The notes under the pieces are model-generated. The model was given only the letters and a program-made list of their open reading frames with translations, was not told where the DNA came from and did no database searches. A program made the translations under genes and the position numbers. From Burkholderia stagnalis (GTDB lineage: Bacteria > Pseudomonadota > Gammaproteobacteria > Burkholderiales > Burkholderiaceae), in contig NZ_CADESW010000021.1 in assembly GCF_902830275.1 (NCBI RefSeq), positions 62,001 to 126,000 on the forward strand: 64,000 nucleotides of DNA. Direction: 5' to 3'. Positions 8,648 to 16,964 of the stretch are shown here, in pieces (position 1 is the first letter of the stretch; each line of letters begins with the position of its first letter).

Positions 8648-8881
8648 TTCCGCTCCCTGATCGTCGCGGGGTTCGTCCTCACCCGCTGCTATTGAGTGTA
8701 GGCAATCGCAGGTGGGCGAAAAACGTCGCTTTCCCCAATCGCGTCACGACGCATTCGTCTGTCGAGAAACGCGCGCAAGGTGCGTCGCGCGATTCGCTTG
8801 AACCCCGCAGGCCGCGGGCTATAGTGGTTCAATCCGACGCCGGGCAGCGCGAGCCGGTCGCCCAGGAAGAGGAACAACCCC

Positions 8882-9628
8882 ATGTGCGACACCTTCGAAT
8901 ATCCGAAGCATTACGGCCATTCGGGCCGCCGTCACTTTCTGCGGCTCGCCGGCGCCGCGTCGGTGGCCGGGTTCGCCGCCGGCCCGCTTGCCGTGCTGAC
9001 GGCGCGCGCCGATGCGTTGACGAAGGCACAGCGCGAGCGCATGACGCCGGAACAGATCATCGAGGTGATGAAGCAAGGCAACGCGCGCTTCCAGAAAGGC
9101 GAGCGCAAGGCCCGCAACTACCTTCGCGAACAGCGCGCCAGCGCGAGCGGGCAGTATCCCGCGGCCGTGCTGCTCAGCTGCATCGACTCGCGTGCGCCCG
9201 CGGAAGTGATCATGGATCTCGGGATCGGCGACATCTTCAACTGCCGCGTCGCGGGCAATATCGGGAACAGCGACATCCTCGGCAGCATGGAATTCGCGTG
9301 CAAGCTGTCCGGCGCGAAAGTCGTCGTCGTGATGGGACACACTGCGTGCGGCGCGATCAAGGGCGCGATTGCCGATGCCGAGCTCGGCAATCTCACCGGC
9401 TTGCTGGCGAAGATCAAGCCCGCGGTGCAGGCCACCCGGTACGACGGCGAGCGGACCGCGACGAACTACGCGTTCGTGGACGCCGTCGCGCGCAAGAACG
9501 TCGAGCTGACCCTCGCCGGCATCCGCCGGGACAGCCCGGTGCTCGCCGAGCTGGAAGCCGGCGGCAAGATCAGGATCGTCGGCGCGATGTACAACCTCGG
9601 CACGGGCGCGCTGGAATTCCTCGGGTGA
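8882..9628 (+). CDS. Tat-exported beta-class carbonic anhydrase
   Basis: 248 residues. Beta carbonic anhydrase interconverting CO2 and bicarbonate with Zn2+. C100-x-D102-x-R104 (SCIDSR) and H153-x-x-C156 (GHTAC) supply the zinc ligands and the Asp-Arg pair. The N-terminus has a twin-arginine signal (SGRRHFLRLAGAAS, residues 14-27) and a hydrophobic stretch ending near ARADA, so the folded metalloenzyme should be exported to the periplasm. The start is the ATG at 8882, and GGAAGAGG lies upstream. It converges on an MHS transporter. Periplasmic beta-class enzymes are less common than cytosolic ones. Confidence 0.9.
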   Translation: MCDTFEYPKHYGHSGRRHFLRLAGAASVAGFAAGPLAVLTARADALTKAQRERMTPEQIIEVMKQGNARFQKGERKARNYLREQRASASGQYPAAVLLSCIDSRAPAEVIMDLGIGDIFNCRVAGNIGNSDILGSMEFACKLSGAKVVVVMGHTACGAIKGAIADAELGNLTGLLAKIKPAVQATRYDGERTATNYAFVDAVARKNVELTLAGIRRDSPVLAELEAGGKIRIVGAMYNLGTGALEFLG

Positions 9629-9641
9629 TCACGTCGGCCGC

Positions 9642-9679
9642 ATCGTTCGGCGCGCGCGCCGGCCACGCGCGCGAACGAT
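9642..9679. terminator. Hairpin between convergent genes, possible terminator
   Basis: ATCGTTCG at 9642-9649 pairs with CGAACGAT at 9672-9679, extended by CG repeats with one bulge. It sits between the ends of the carbonic anhydrase (9628) and the MHS transporter (9708). There is no poly-T tract, so intrinsic termination is only likely. Confidence 0.45.
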
Positions 9680-9707
9680 CGGCGCCGCTGCGGGCATCGC
9701 GGGGACG

Positions 9708-11066
9708 TCACGCGACCGGCGGCGCATGCCCGCCGTGCACGTCGTCGTATTCCCGCGAAATGTCCTTGTTGGTGTAATCCCCGAGCCGCGACGCCGCGAT
9801 CAGGCTGATCGCCGCGCACACCAGCACGTACGCCGCAATCGCGTAGCCCGAATGGTAGTAGGCGAACAGCGCGGTCGCGATCAGCGGCGCGGGCCCGCCC
9901 GCGATCACCGACGCCAGCTGGTAGCCGAGCGACGCGCCGCTGTAGCGCAGCCGCCCGGTGAACGACTCGGCGATCAGCGCGGCCTGCGGCCCGTACATCA
10001 TCGCGTGCGGCACCAGCGACAGCACGATGGCCGCGAAGATCAGCACCGGGTCCCGGGTATCGACCATCGCGAAATAAAGGAAACCGAACAGCCCGGCGAC
10101 GGCCGCGCCGATCATGTACATCCGCCGCCGCCCGATCACGTCGGACACGTGGCCGAACAGCGGAATGGTGACGAACTCGACCACCGACGCCGCGAGCACC
10201 GCGATCAGCAGCAGGTTGCGCGACGCGCCCAGCGTCGACACGCCGTAGGTGAACACGAAGGCCGTGAAGATGTAGAACGGCGCCTGCTCGGCCATCCGCG
10301 CGAACGCGGAAAGCACGATGTCCTTCGGCTGGCGACGGATCACTTCGAGCATCGGCGCCTTCTCGATCCGGTGCTCGGCCAGCAGCCGCGCGAAGATCGG
10401 CGTCTCGAGAATGTTCAGGCGGATGTAGAGGCCGATCGCGACCAGCACGATGCTCAGGAGGAACGGCACGCGCCAGCCCCACGTCAGGAATGCGCTGCCG
10501 GAGATCCAGCTCATCGCGAGCACCGCCAGATTCGCGAGGAACAGCCCGGCCGGCACGCCGAACTGCGGCCAGGCGGCCACGAAACCGCGGTGCGCGTTGG
10601 TGCGCGCCCATTCCATCGACATCAGCACCGAGCCGCCCCATTCGCCGCCGACGCCGACACCCTGGATGAAGCGCAGCACCGTGAGCGCGACCGCGCCCCA
10701 GATGCCGATCGCCGCATAGGTCGGCACGAAGGCCACCGCGAAGGTGGCGAGCCCCATCAGCAGCAGCGTGACGATCAGCGTGGCCTTGCGCCCGATGCGA
10801 TCGCCGTAATGGCCGAAGATCGCGGCGCCGACCGGCCGCGCGACGAAGCCGACCGCATAGATCAGGAAGGCCTGCAGCGTGCCGACGAGCGGGTGGGATT
10901 GGGGGAAGTACAGCTTGGCGAAGACGAGGCCGGTGACCGTGCTGTAGAGGAAGAAGTCATACCATTCGATCGTCGTGCCGACCGTGCTGGCGACGACGGC
11001 GCGGCGCAACTGGCGCCGGGCCTCCTCGTCGGAGAGGGGCGTGGCCCCGGGTTGCATGGCAGCCAT
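9708..11066 (-). CDS. MFS transporter, metabolite:H+ symporter (MHS) family
   Basis: 452 residues with about 12 membrane helices. The features are those of the MHS branch (ShiA/KgtP/ProP-like): TIEWYDFFLYST near the start, the loop motif GHYGDRIGRKATL after the second helix, and the duplicated loop GHVSDVIGRRRMY after the eighth. It should take up an organic acid or aromatic acid by proton symport; the substrate cannot be read from sequence. The start at 11066 (AAGGGG upstream) begins the normal cytoplasmic N-terminus; a longer in-frame extension to 11222 has no support. Confidence 0.9.
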   Translation of the reverse strand: MAAMQPGATPLSDEEARRQLRRAVVASTVGTTIEWYDFFLYSTVTGLVFAKLYFPQSHPLVGTLQAFLIYAVGFVARPVGAAIFGHYGDRIGRKATLIVTLLLMGLATFAVAFVPTYAAIGIWGAVALTVLRFIQGVGVGGEWGGSVLMSMEWARTNAHRGFVAAWPQFGVPAGLFLANLAVLAMSWISGSAFLTWGWRVPFLLSIVLVAIGLYIRLNILETPIFARLLAEHRIEKAPMLEVIRRQPKDIVLSAFARMAEQAPFYIFTAFVFTYGVSTLGASRNLLLIAVLAASVVEFVTIPLFGHVSDVIGRRRMYMIGAAVAGLFGFLYFAMVDTRDPVLIFAAIVLSLVPHAMMYGPQAALIAESFTGRLRYSGASLGYQLASVIAGGPAPLIATALFAYYHSGYAIAAYVLVCAAISLIAASRLGDYTNKDISREYDDVHGGHAPPVA

Positions 11067-11683
11067 TTTGCGTCCCCTTGAAGAAGGGCAATAGATGTAT
11101 GGACCATCTTGTATGCGGGGGGTTCCGGCGTCGCCGCATTCGTGCCCGATGAAGACGATACAAGCCTGAAACCTTCGGCCCACCCCGTCGCGAATCGCCA
11201 GCGCCGATCGCGCTGCTTTCACGAAGCCTGCTTGACCGGGCGGATGCTTCGCCGCCCCTGATCGTGCTGCCGGAATGCGCCGCCCATCAATGCTGCGACG
11301 GTTCGATCCGGGAAAACGCGCCCCTGCCCGGCAGCCGTCGATGCCGATCGATCGGCGCGCGCATCGCCGCCGCGCATACGCGCTGTTCCCGCCGTTACGT
11401 TACATCCGTGAACGATTTCGCCCATCCGACCGCATTCCGGCCGCCGTCGCACGCCGCACACGGGCCGTTGCATCCGCGCGCGCGTTGCGCCGAACCGCCG
11501 GCCGGCAAGCGCCGGCGGCCGTTGCCGGGCCGCGCGCGCCGCCTGCGCCGCGCGTGGCTGGCGACGCTGGTACGGATTCTGCATCCCGTCCGGCACAAGC
11601 ACCGCGCCGCGATCGGCGCGGATACGGGGAAACCGCAGGGCCCGTCCACGGACGCGCTCGCAAAAAAACACAACGGGGTCACT
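11067..11683. other. Long intergenic stretch
   Basis: 617 bases between the divergent MHS transporter and a small hypothetical gene. Several overlapping open frames are present on both strands, but all give arginine/alanine-rich products without recognisable domains. Part must hold the promoters of both flanking genes. No terminator or repeat was seen. Confidence 0.5.
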
Positions 11684-12007
11684 ATGGGTGCGCTGCCGAA
11701 TCAGTCAGATGCGCAATTCCAGGCGTTCATGAACCGGTTGCTCGAGCAACCGGAAGCGGCCTGGAGCGAAAAACAACGGATGGAAATCCACATGGCGCAC
11801 ATGCTGTCGGCCGACATGCTGCAGATGGCCGAACGCATGCGCGCCGGCCATGCCGATCTCGAGTCCGGGCTCGTGCTGCTCAAGTATGCGAAGGTGCTCG
11901 ACTACATCCTGTCGTCGCTCGCGGCGCGCCGGGAAATCCATCCGCAGACGCTGCGCACGATCTTCCGGCTCGCGAACCTCAAGATCCACGACGCGTATCC
12001 GGAATAA
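11684..12007 (+). CDS. Small alpha-helical hypothetical protein
   Basis: 107 residues starting MGALPNQSDAQFQAFMNRLL. It is predicted to be nearly all helix, with amphipathic stretches such as WSEKQRMEIHMAHMLSADML and LVLLKYAKVLDYILSSL, and no signal or transmembrane segment. I do not recognise the family. A CGGGGTC sequence precedes the ATG at 11684 as a modest ribosome binding site. Codon use and composition differ clearly from the arginine-rich frame upstream, supporting this start. It converges on the MocR gene. Confidence 0.6.
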   Translation: MGALPNQSDAQFQAFMNRLLEQPEAAWSEKQRMEIHMAHMLSADMLQMAERMRAGHADLESGLVLLKYAKVLDYILSSLAARREIHPQTLRTIFRLANLKIHDAYPE

Positions 12008-12093
12008 GCGCCGCGCAGCCGTGGCCGCATCGGCGGCGACCCACCGGTGACGCGACGCGCCGAAGCGCGCGAACGCAACCCGCGGCGCGCGCC

Positions 12094-13530
12094 TCACCCG
12101 CTCGCGCACTCCCCGGCCAGCCGCCCGAGCGTCTTCAGCGCCTGCTCGATCTGCGCGGACCACGGATAGCTGTAATTCAGCCGGATGAAATGGTGGTAGC
12201 TCCCGCCGGCCGAGAACATGTGGCCGGGCCCGACGGTGATGCGCTGCGCGAGCGCGAGCTGGTACAGCCGCATCGCGTCGACCTGCGGCGGCAGCTCGAC
12301 CCACAGCACGTAGCCGCCCTGCGGGTGCGACAACCGCGTGCCTTCCGGGAAGAAGCGCCGCACAATCGCGCTCATCAGGTTCGCCTGCTGCGCGTACTGC
12401 TTGCGAATCCGCCGCAGGTGGAAGTCGTAGCCGTCGTGCTTCAGGTATTCGGCGATCGCGAGCTGCTCGGTCACCGGCGTCGCGAGCGTGTTCAGGAATT
12501 TCAGCTTCTCGACCTGGTCGCGATACCGCCCGGGCATCGCCCAGCCGATCCGGTAGCCGGGCGACAGGCTCTTCGAGAACGACGCGCAGTGCAGCACGAG
12601 CCCTTCCCGGTCGAACGACTTCAACGCGCTGGGCCGCGCGTCGCCGTAGTACAGCTCCTGGTAGACGTCGTTTTCGATCGCCGGCACCCGATGCTTCGCG
12701 AGCAGCTCGACGAGCGCGCGCTTGCGCGCGTCGGACATCTGGAAGCCGAGCGGATTCTGGAAATTCGGCATCACCATGCAGGCGGCGATCGGCTCGCGTT
12801 CGAGAATCTGCGCGAGCGCGTCGATATCGATGCCGTCGTCCGGATGCGTCGGCACCTCGATCGCGCGCATGCCCATGCGTTCGATCGCGTGCAGCATCGC
12901 GTAGAACGTCGGCGATTCCACGGCGATCGTGTCGCCCGGGCGCGCGACCGCCTGCAGGCACAGGTTGATCGCCTCCGTCGCACCGATCGTCACGACGATC
13001 TCGTCGCGCTCCACCGGAATCCCGCTTTCCAGGTAGCGCCGCGCGATCTGCCGGATCAGTTCCTGGTTGCCCGGCGGAAGGTCGTCGATCACGCCCCAGC
13101 GGGTGCGCCGCCGCGCGATCGCCTGCGCATGCCGCGCGAGCCGCTGCACCGGAAACTGCGTCGCGTCGGGGTACGGCGAGCCGAGCGGCACCGCGTCGTC
13201 GCGCGCGATCGAGCGCAGCGTCGACAGCACGAGCCGGCTCACGTCGACGGCCGACGACGTCGCCACCGGCGTCGACAGGTGCAGCTCGAGCACGGCGTCG
13301 CGCCCGGTGCGCGCCTTCACGAAATAGCCGGACTGAGGCCGGCTTTCGATCAGCCCGCGGCTTTCGAGCACCAGGTAGGCCCGCAGCACGGTCGTGATGC
13401 TGAGCCGGTGCTGGCGGCTCGCCTGCCGTACCGACGGGATCCGTTCGCCCGGCCGGTAGACGCCGTTCTCGATCTGCGCCTGCAGATCGTCGGCCAGTTT
13501 GTCGTAGCGCTTCGCGCGGCTCTCTTTCAC
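12094..13530 (-). CDS. MocR-type regulator (GntR HTH plus aminotransferase domain)
   Basis: 478 residues. An N-terminal GntR winged helix (about 1-75; GVYRPGERIPSVRQASRQHR) is fused to a fold-type I PLP-dependent aminotransferase domain (about 100-470). The PLP lysine is in SFSKSLSPGYRIGW, and PNFQNPLG and ENDVYQELY are family-typical. MocR proteins use PLP or amino-acid derivatives as effectors and usually regulate vitamin B6, GABA or transport genes. It is divergent from the FdhF/YdeP gene (141-base gap), which is a plausible target. The start at 13530 gives the exact family N-terminus. Confidence 0.92.
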   Translation of the reverse strand: MKESRAKRYDKLADDLQAQIENGVYRPGERIPSVRQASRQHRLSITTVLRAYLVLESRGLIESRPQSGYFVKARTGRDAVLELHLSTPVATSSAVDVSRLVLSTLRSIARDDAVPLGSPYPDATQFPVQRLARHAQAIARRRTRWGVIDDLPPGNQELIRQIARRYLESGIPVERDEIVVTIGATEAINLCLQAVARPGDTIAVESPTFYAMLHAIERMGMRAIEVPTHPDDGIDIDALAQILEREPIAACMVMPNFQNPLGFQMSDARKRALVELLAKHRVPAIENDVYQELYYGDARPSALKSFDREGLVLHCASFSKSLSPGYRIGWAMPGRYRDQVEKLKFLNTLATPVTEQLAIAEYLKHDGYDFHLRRIRKQYAQQANLMSAIVRRFFPEGTRLSHPQGGYVLWVELPPQVDAMRLYQLALAQRITVGPGHMFSAGGSYHHFIRLNYSYPWSAQIEQALKTLGRLAGECASG

Positions 13531-13671
13531 TTTGCTTTCACACGTACAGTTCTGTTCTGCAATGCATCAGTTTCGCGCAACTGTACTCTTTTTCGGGATG
13601 AACAGGTGTACACGCAGCGTGCAACGGCCCGCGCGTAACCTGCATCCATCGCTCCCCCCGACACCCGCATC

Positions 13672-15996
13672 ATGAAAAAGAAACCCGCCAACGCACGCAT
13701 CGAGCCGTACACCCATCCCGCCGCGGGCTGGGGGGCGCTCAAGGCCGTCACGGTCAACCTGATCAAGGAGAAGGTGTCCGGCAGCAATTACCGCACGCTG
13801 TTCCGCCAGAACCAGCCGGACGGCTTCGACTGCCCCGGCTGCGCGTGGCCCGACCGCAAGCATGCGTCGACCTTCGAGTTCTGCGAGAACGGCGTGAAGG
13901 CCGTCGCGGCCGAAGCGACGAGCAAGCGCGTGACGCCCGCGTTCTTCGCCGCGCACACGGTCACCGAGCTGCTCGAACAGACCGACTACGAACTCGAGCA
14001 GCACGGCCGCCTCACCGACCCGATGGTCTACGACGCGCGCACCGACCGCTACGTGCCGATCGCATGGGACGACGCGTACGCGCTGATCGCCCGCCACCTG
14101 CACGCGCTGCCCGACCCGAACCAGGCCGCGTTCTACACGTCCGGCCGCGCGAGCAACGAGGCCGCGTTCCTGTACCAGCTGTTCGTGCGCCGCTTCGGCA
14201 CGAACAACTTCCCCGACTGCTCGAACATGTGCCACGAGGCCACGAGCCGCGGGCTGCCGCCGTCGGTCGGCGTCGGCAAGGGCACGGTCACGCTCGACGA
14301 TTTCGAGCACGCGGACACGCTGTTCATCTTCGGCCAGAACCCCGCGACGAACCATCCGCGGATGATGGGCGAACTGCGCGAGTGCGCGAAGCGCGGCGCG
14401 ACGATCGTGTCGATCAACCCGCTGAAGGAGCGCGGGCTGGAGCGTTTCGCGGATCCGCAAAGCCCGATCGAGATGCTGACGATGTCGGGCACCAACATCG
14501 CGTCGACGTTCATCCAGCCGACCCTCGGCGGCGATTTCGCGCTGATCAAGGGGATCGCGAAGCGCGTGCTGGAATTCGACGACGACGCGCGCAAGAACGG
14601 CGCCGCGCGCGTGCTCGACACCGCGTTCATCGCCGAGCACACGACCGGCTTCGACGCGTTCGCCGACGACCTGCGCAACGAAAGCTGGTCGGCGCTCACC
14701 GCCGAAAGCGGCGTGTCGTACGAGCAGATCGACGGCCTCGCGCGGCTCTACGCACGCAGCGAGCGCGTGATCGCGACGTGGGGGATGGGCCTCACGCAGC
14801 ACAAGCATTCGGTCGCGACCGTGCAGATGCTGACCAACCTGATGCTGATGCGCGGCAACATCGGCCGCCCCGGCGCGGGCCTGTGCCCGGTGCGCGGCCA
14901 TTCGAACGTGCAGGGCAACCGCACGGTCGGCATCGAGGAAAAGCCGTCGCAGGCGTTCCTCGACCGGCTCGGCAAGGTGTTCGATTTCGCGCCGCCGTGC
15001 GAGCACGGCTACGACGTCGTCGAGACGATCGAGGCAATGCTCGAGGGCCACCTGAAGGTGTTCATCGGCCTGGGCGGCAACTTCGCGATGGCAACGCCGG
15101 ACACGCCGCGCACCTGGGAAGGCCTGCGCCGCTGCGCGCTCACCGTGCACATCACGACGAAGCTGAACCGCAGCCACCTCGTCCACGGCCAGGACGCGCT
15201 GATCCTGCCGACGCTCGGCCGCACCGAGATCGACCTGCAGGACAACGTGGCGCAGGGCGTGACCGTCGAGGATTCGATGAGCATGGTGCACGTGTCGTAC
15301 GGGATGAACAAACCCGCTTCGCCGAACCTGATGTCGGAAACGGCGATCGTCGCGCACATCGGCCACGCGGTGTTCGGCAGCGACAAGATCGACTGGCTCG
15401 CGTACAAGGACGATTACGCGAAGGTCCGCGACGCGATCGAGGCCACCCTCGACGACTTCTACGACTACAACGCGCGCATCGCGAAGCCGGGCGGCTTCCA
15501 CCTGCGCGTCGCGTCGCGCGACCGCGAATGGCTCACGCCCACGGGCAAGGCCAACTTCATCGCGCACGCGCTGCCGACCGACACGCCGATCCAGCGCGCC
15601 CGCGCGCTGCACGGCGAGCGCCTGATGACACTGATGACGACCCGCTCCCACGACCAGTACAACACGACCGTGTACGGGCTCGACGACCGCTATCGCGGCG
15701 TGTTCGGCCAGCGCCGCGTCGTGTTCGCCAATCCGGACGATCTCGCGATGCTCGGCCTGAAGGCCGGCGACTGGGTCGACATGGAAACGGTGTGGCACGA
15801 CGGCATCGAGCGGCGCGCCGACGGCTTCCTGCTGGTCGAGTACGACATTCCGCGCGGCTGCATCGGCGCGTATTATCCGGAGACGAACCCGCTCGTGCCG
15901 CTCGACAGCGTCGGCGACGTCTGCAACACGCCGACCTCGAAATCGGTGCCGGTGCTGCTGCACCGCGCCGCGGCGCCGGCGTCGCAGGCCGCCTGA
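13672..15996 (+). CDS. FdhF/YdeP family molybdopterin oxidoreductase
   Basis: 774 residues. Molybdenum/tungsten bis-MGD oxidoreductase related to E. coli YdeP and the formate dehydrogenase alpha subunit. The N-terminal cysteine-rich segment (C54 and C57 in DCPGCAWPD, then C71) may hold an iron-sulfur cluster. Cofactor-binding segments follow, for example SNMCHEATSRGLPPS near residue 187, GQNPATNHPRMM, and MLMRGNIGRPGAG. The C-terminal molydopterin-dinucleotide-binding domain contains TRSHDQYNTTVYG. YdeP is associated with acid resistance in enteric bacteria; the role here is unproven. It forms a likely operon with the bestrophin gene 11 bases downstream. Confidence 0.92.
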   Translation: MKKKPANARIEPYTHPAAGWGALKAVTVNLIKEKVSGSNYRTLFRQNQPDGFDCPGCAWPDRKHASTFEFCENGVKAVAAEATSKRVTPAFFAAHTVTELLEQTDYELEQHGRLTDPMVYDARTDRYVPIAWDDAYALIARHLHALPDPNQAAFYTSGRASNEAAFLYQLFVRRFGTNNFPDCSNMCHEATSRGLPPSVGVGKGTVTLDDFEHADTLFIFGQNPATNHPRMMGELRECAKRGATIVSINPLKERGLERFADPQSPIEMLTMSGTNIASTFIQPTLGGDFALIKGIAKRVLEFDDDARKNGAARVLDTAFIAEHTTGFDAFADDLRNESWSALTAESGVSYEQIDGLARLYARSERVIATWGMGLTQHKHSVATVQMLTNLMLMRGNIGRPGAGLCPVRGHSNVQGNRTVGIEEKPSQAFLDRLGKVFDFAPPCEHGYDVVETIEAMLEGHLKVFIGLGGNFAMATPDTPRTWEGLRRCALTVHITTKLNRSHLVHGQDALILPTLGRTEIDLQDNVAQGVTVEDSMSMVHVSYGMNKPASPNLMSETAIVAHIGHAVFGSDKIDWLAYKDDYAKVRDAIEATLDDFYDYNARIAKPGGFHLRVASRDREWLTPTGKANFIAHALPTDTPIQRARALHGERLMTLMTTRSHDQYNTTVYGLDDRYRGVFGQRRVVFANPDDLAMLGLKAGDWVDMETVWHDGIERRADGFLLVEYDIPRGCIGAYYPETNPLVPLDSVGDVCNTPTSKSVPVLLHRAAAPASQAA

Positions 15997-16007
15997 GGAG
16001 AACCGGC

Positions 16008-16925
16008 ATGATCGTCCGTCCCCGCGAGCACTGGCTGCGGATGCTGTTCGTCTGGAACGGCTCGGTGCTGCAGTCGATCCTGCCGCAGCTCGCGCTGACG
16101 CTCGCGATCAGCATCGTCGCGCTGTGGACCGGCGGCCGCGTGATGGGCGAGAAGGTGCCGCTGAACCCGACGCCGTTCACGCTGATCGGCTTGACGCTGG
16201 CGATCTTCGCGGCGTTCCGCAACAACGCGAGCTACGACCGCTACCGCGAGGCGCGCGTGCTGTGGGGCGGCGTGCTGACCGCGGCGCGCACGCTGGTGTC
16301 GCAGATGCTCGCGTACGGCGCGTTCGACACCGACGCCGAGCGCCGCACGTTCGTGCGCACCGTGATCGCGTTCGTGTACGCGCTCAAGCACCAGCTGCGC
16401 GGCACCGATCCCGCGGCCGACCTGCGGCCGCTGCTCGACGATGCGGCGTACGCGCGGATCGCGCCGCTGAAGTTCCGCCCGGTCGCGATCCTGCACGGGC
16501 TGCGCACCACGCTCGCCGCACGCGCCGATGCCGGCCGCCTTGCCGACACGCGCCTGTGGATGCTCGATGCGCGGCTCGACGAACTGGTCGCGATGGTCAG
16601 CGGCTGCGAACGCATCGCGTCGACGCCGATCCCGTTCTCGTACGACGTGCTGCTGCACCGGACCATCTACGCATACTGCGTGCTGCTGCCGTTCGGCCTC
16701 GTCGATTCGATCGGCGCCGCGACGCCGTTCGTCACCGTGTTCGTCGCCTACACGCTGATCGCGCTCGACGCGATCGCGCATGCGATCGCCGAACCGTTCG
16801 GCACCGGCCCGAACCATCTCGCGCTCGATGCGATCACGCGCCAGATCGAGCGCACGCTGCTCGAGCTGAACGGCGATCCGCTGCCGGACGAAGTGACGCC
16901 GGGCAAGTACTACCGGCTGCCCTGA
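16008..16925 (+). CDS. Bestrophin family membrane protein
   Basis: 305 residues, matching the bacterial bestrophin/UPF0187 (YneE) family, which forms pentameric ion channels in the inner membrane. The hallmark FAAFRNNASYDRYREARVLW follows the second membrane segment, and helices near 225-255 (YCVLLPFGLVDSIGAATPF) complete the pattern, with the C-terminal EPFGTGPNHLALDAI. The ATG at 16008 is preceded by GAGGAG. It is 11 bases after the oxidoreductase stop codon, so they are cotranscribed. The ion selectivity here is unknown. Confidence 0.9.
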   Translation: MIVRPREHWLRMLFVWNGSVLQSILPQLALTLAISIVALWTGGRVMGEKVPLNPTPFTLIGLTLAIFAAFRNNASYDRYREARVLWGGVLTAARTLVSQMLAYGAFDTDAERRTFVRTVIAFVYALKHQLRGTDPAADLRPLLDDAAYARIAPLKFRPVAILHGLRTTLAARADAGRLADTRLWMLDARLDELVAMVSGCERIASTPIPFSYDVLLHRTIYAYCVLLPFGLVDSIGAATPFVTVFVAYTLIALDAIAHAIAEPFGTGPNHLALDAITRQIERTLLELNGDPLPDEVTPGKYYRLP

Positions 16926-16964
16926 CGCCCGGCGGGCGCGTCGCCCTTCTTCCCCTCCCGCCGC

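Noticed and set aside
13567..15963. 798-codon minus-strand frame opposite the molybdoenzyme
   Set aside because: Same reason: it mirrors the FdhF/YdeP gene and shows no recognisable domain.
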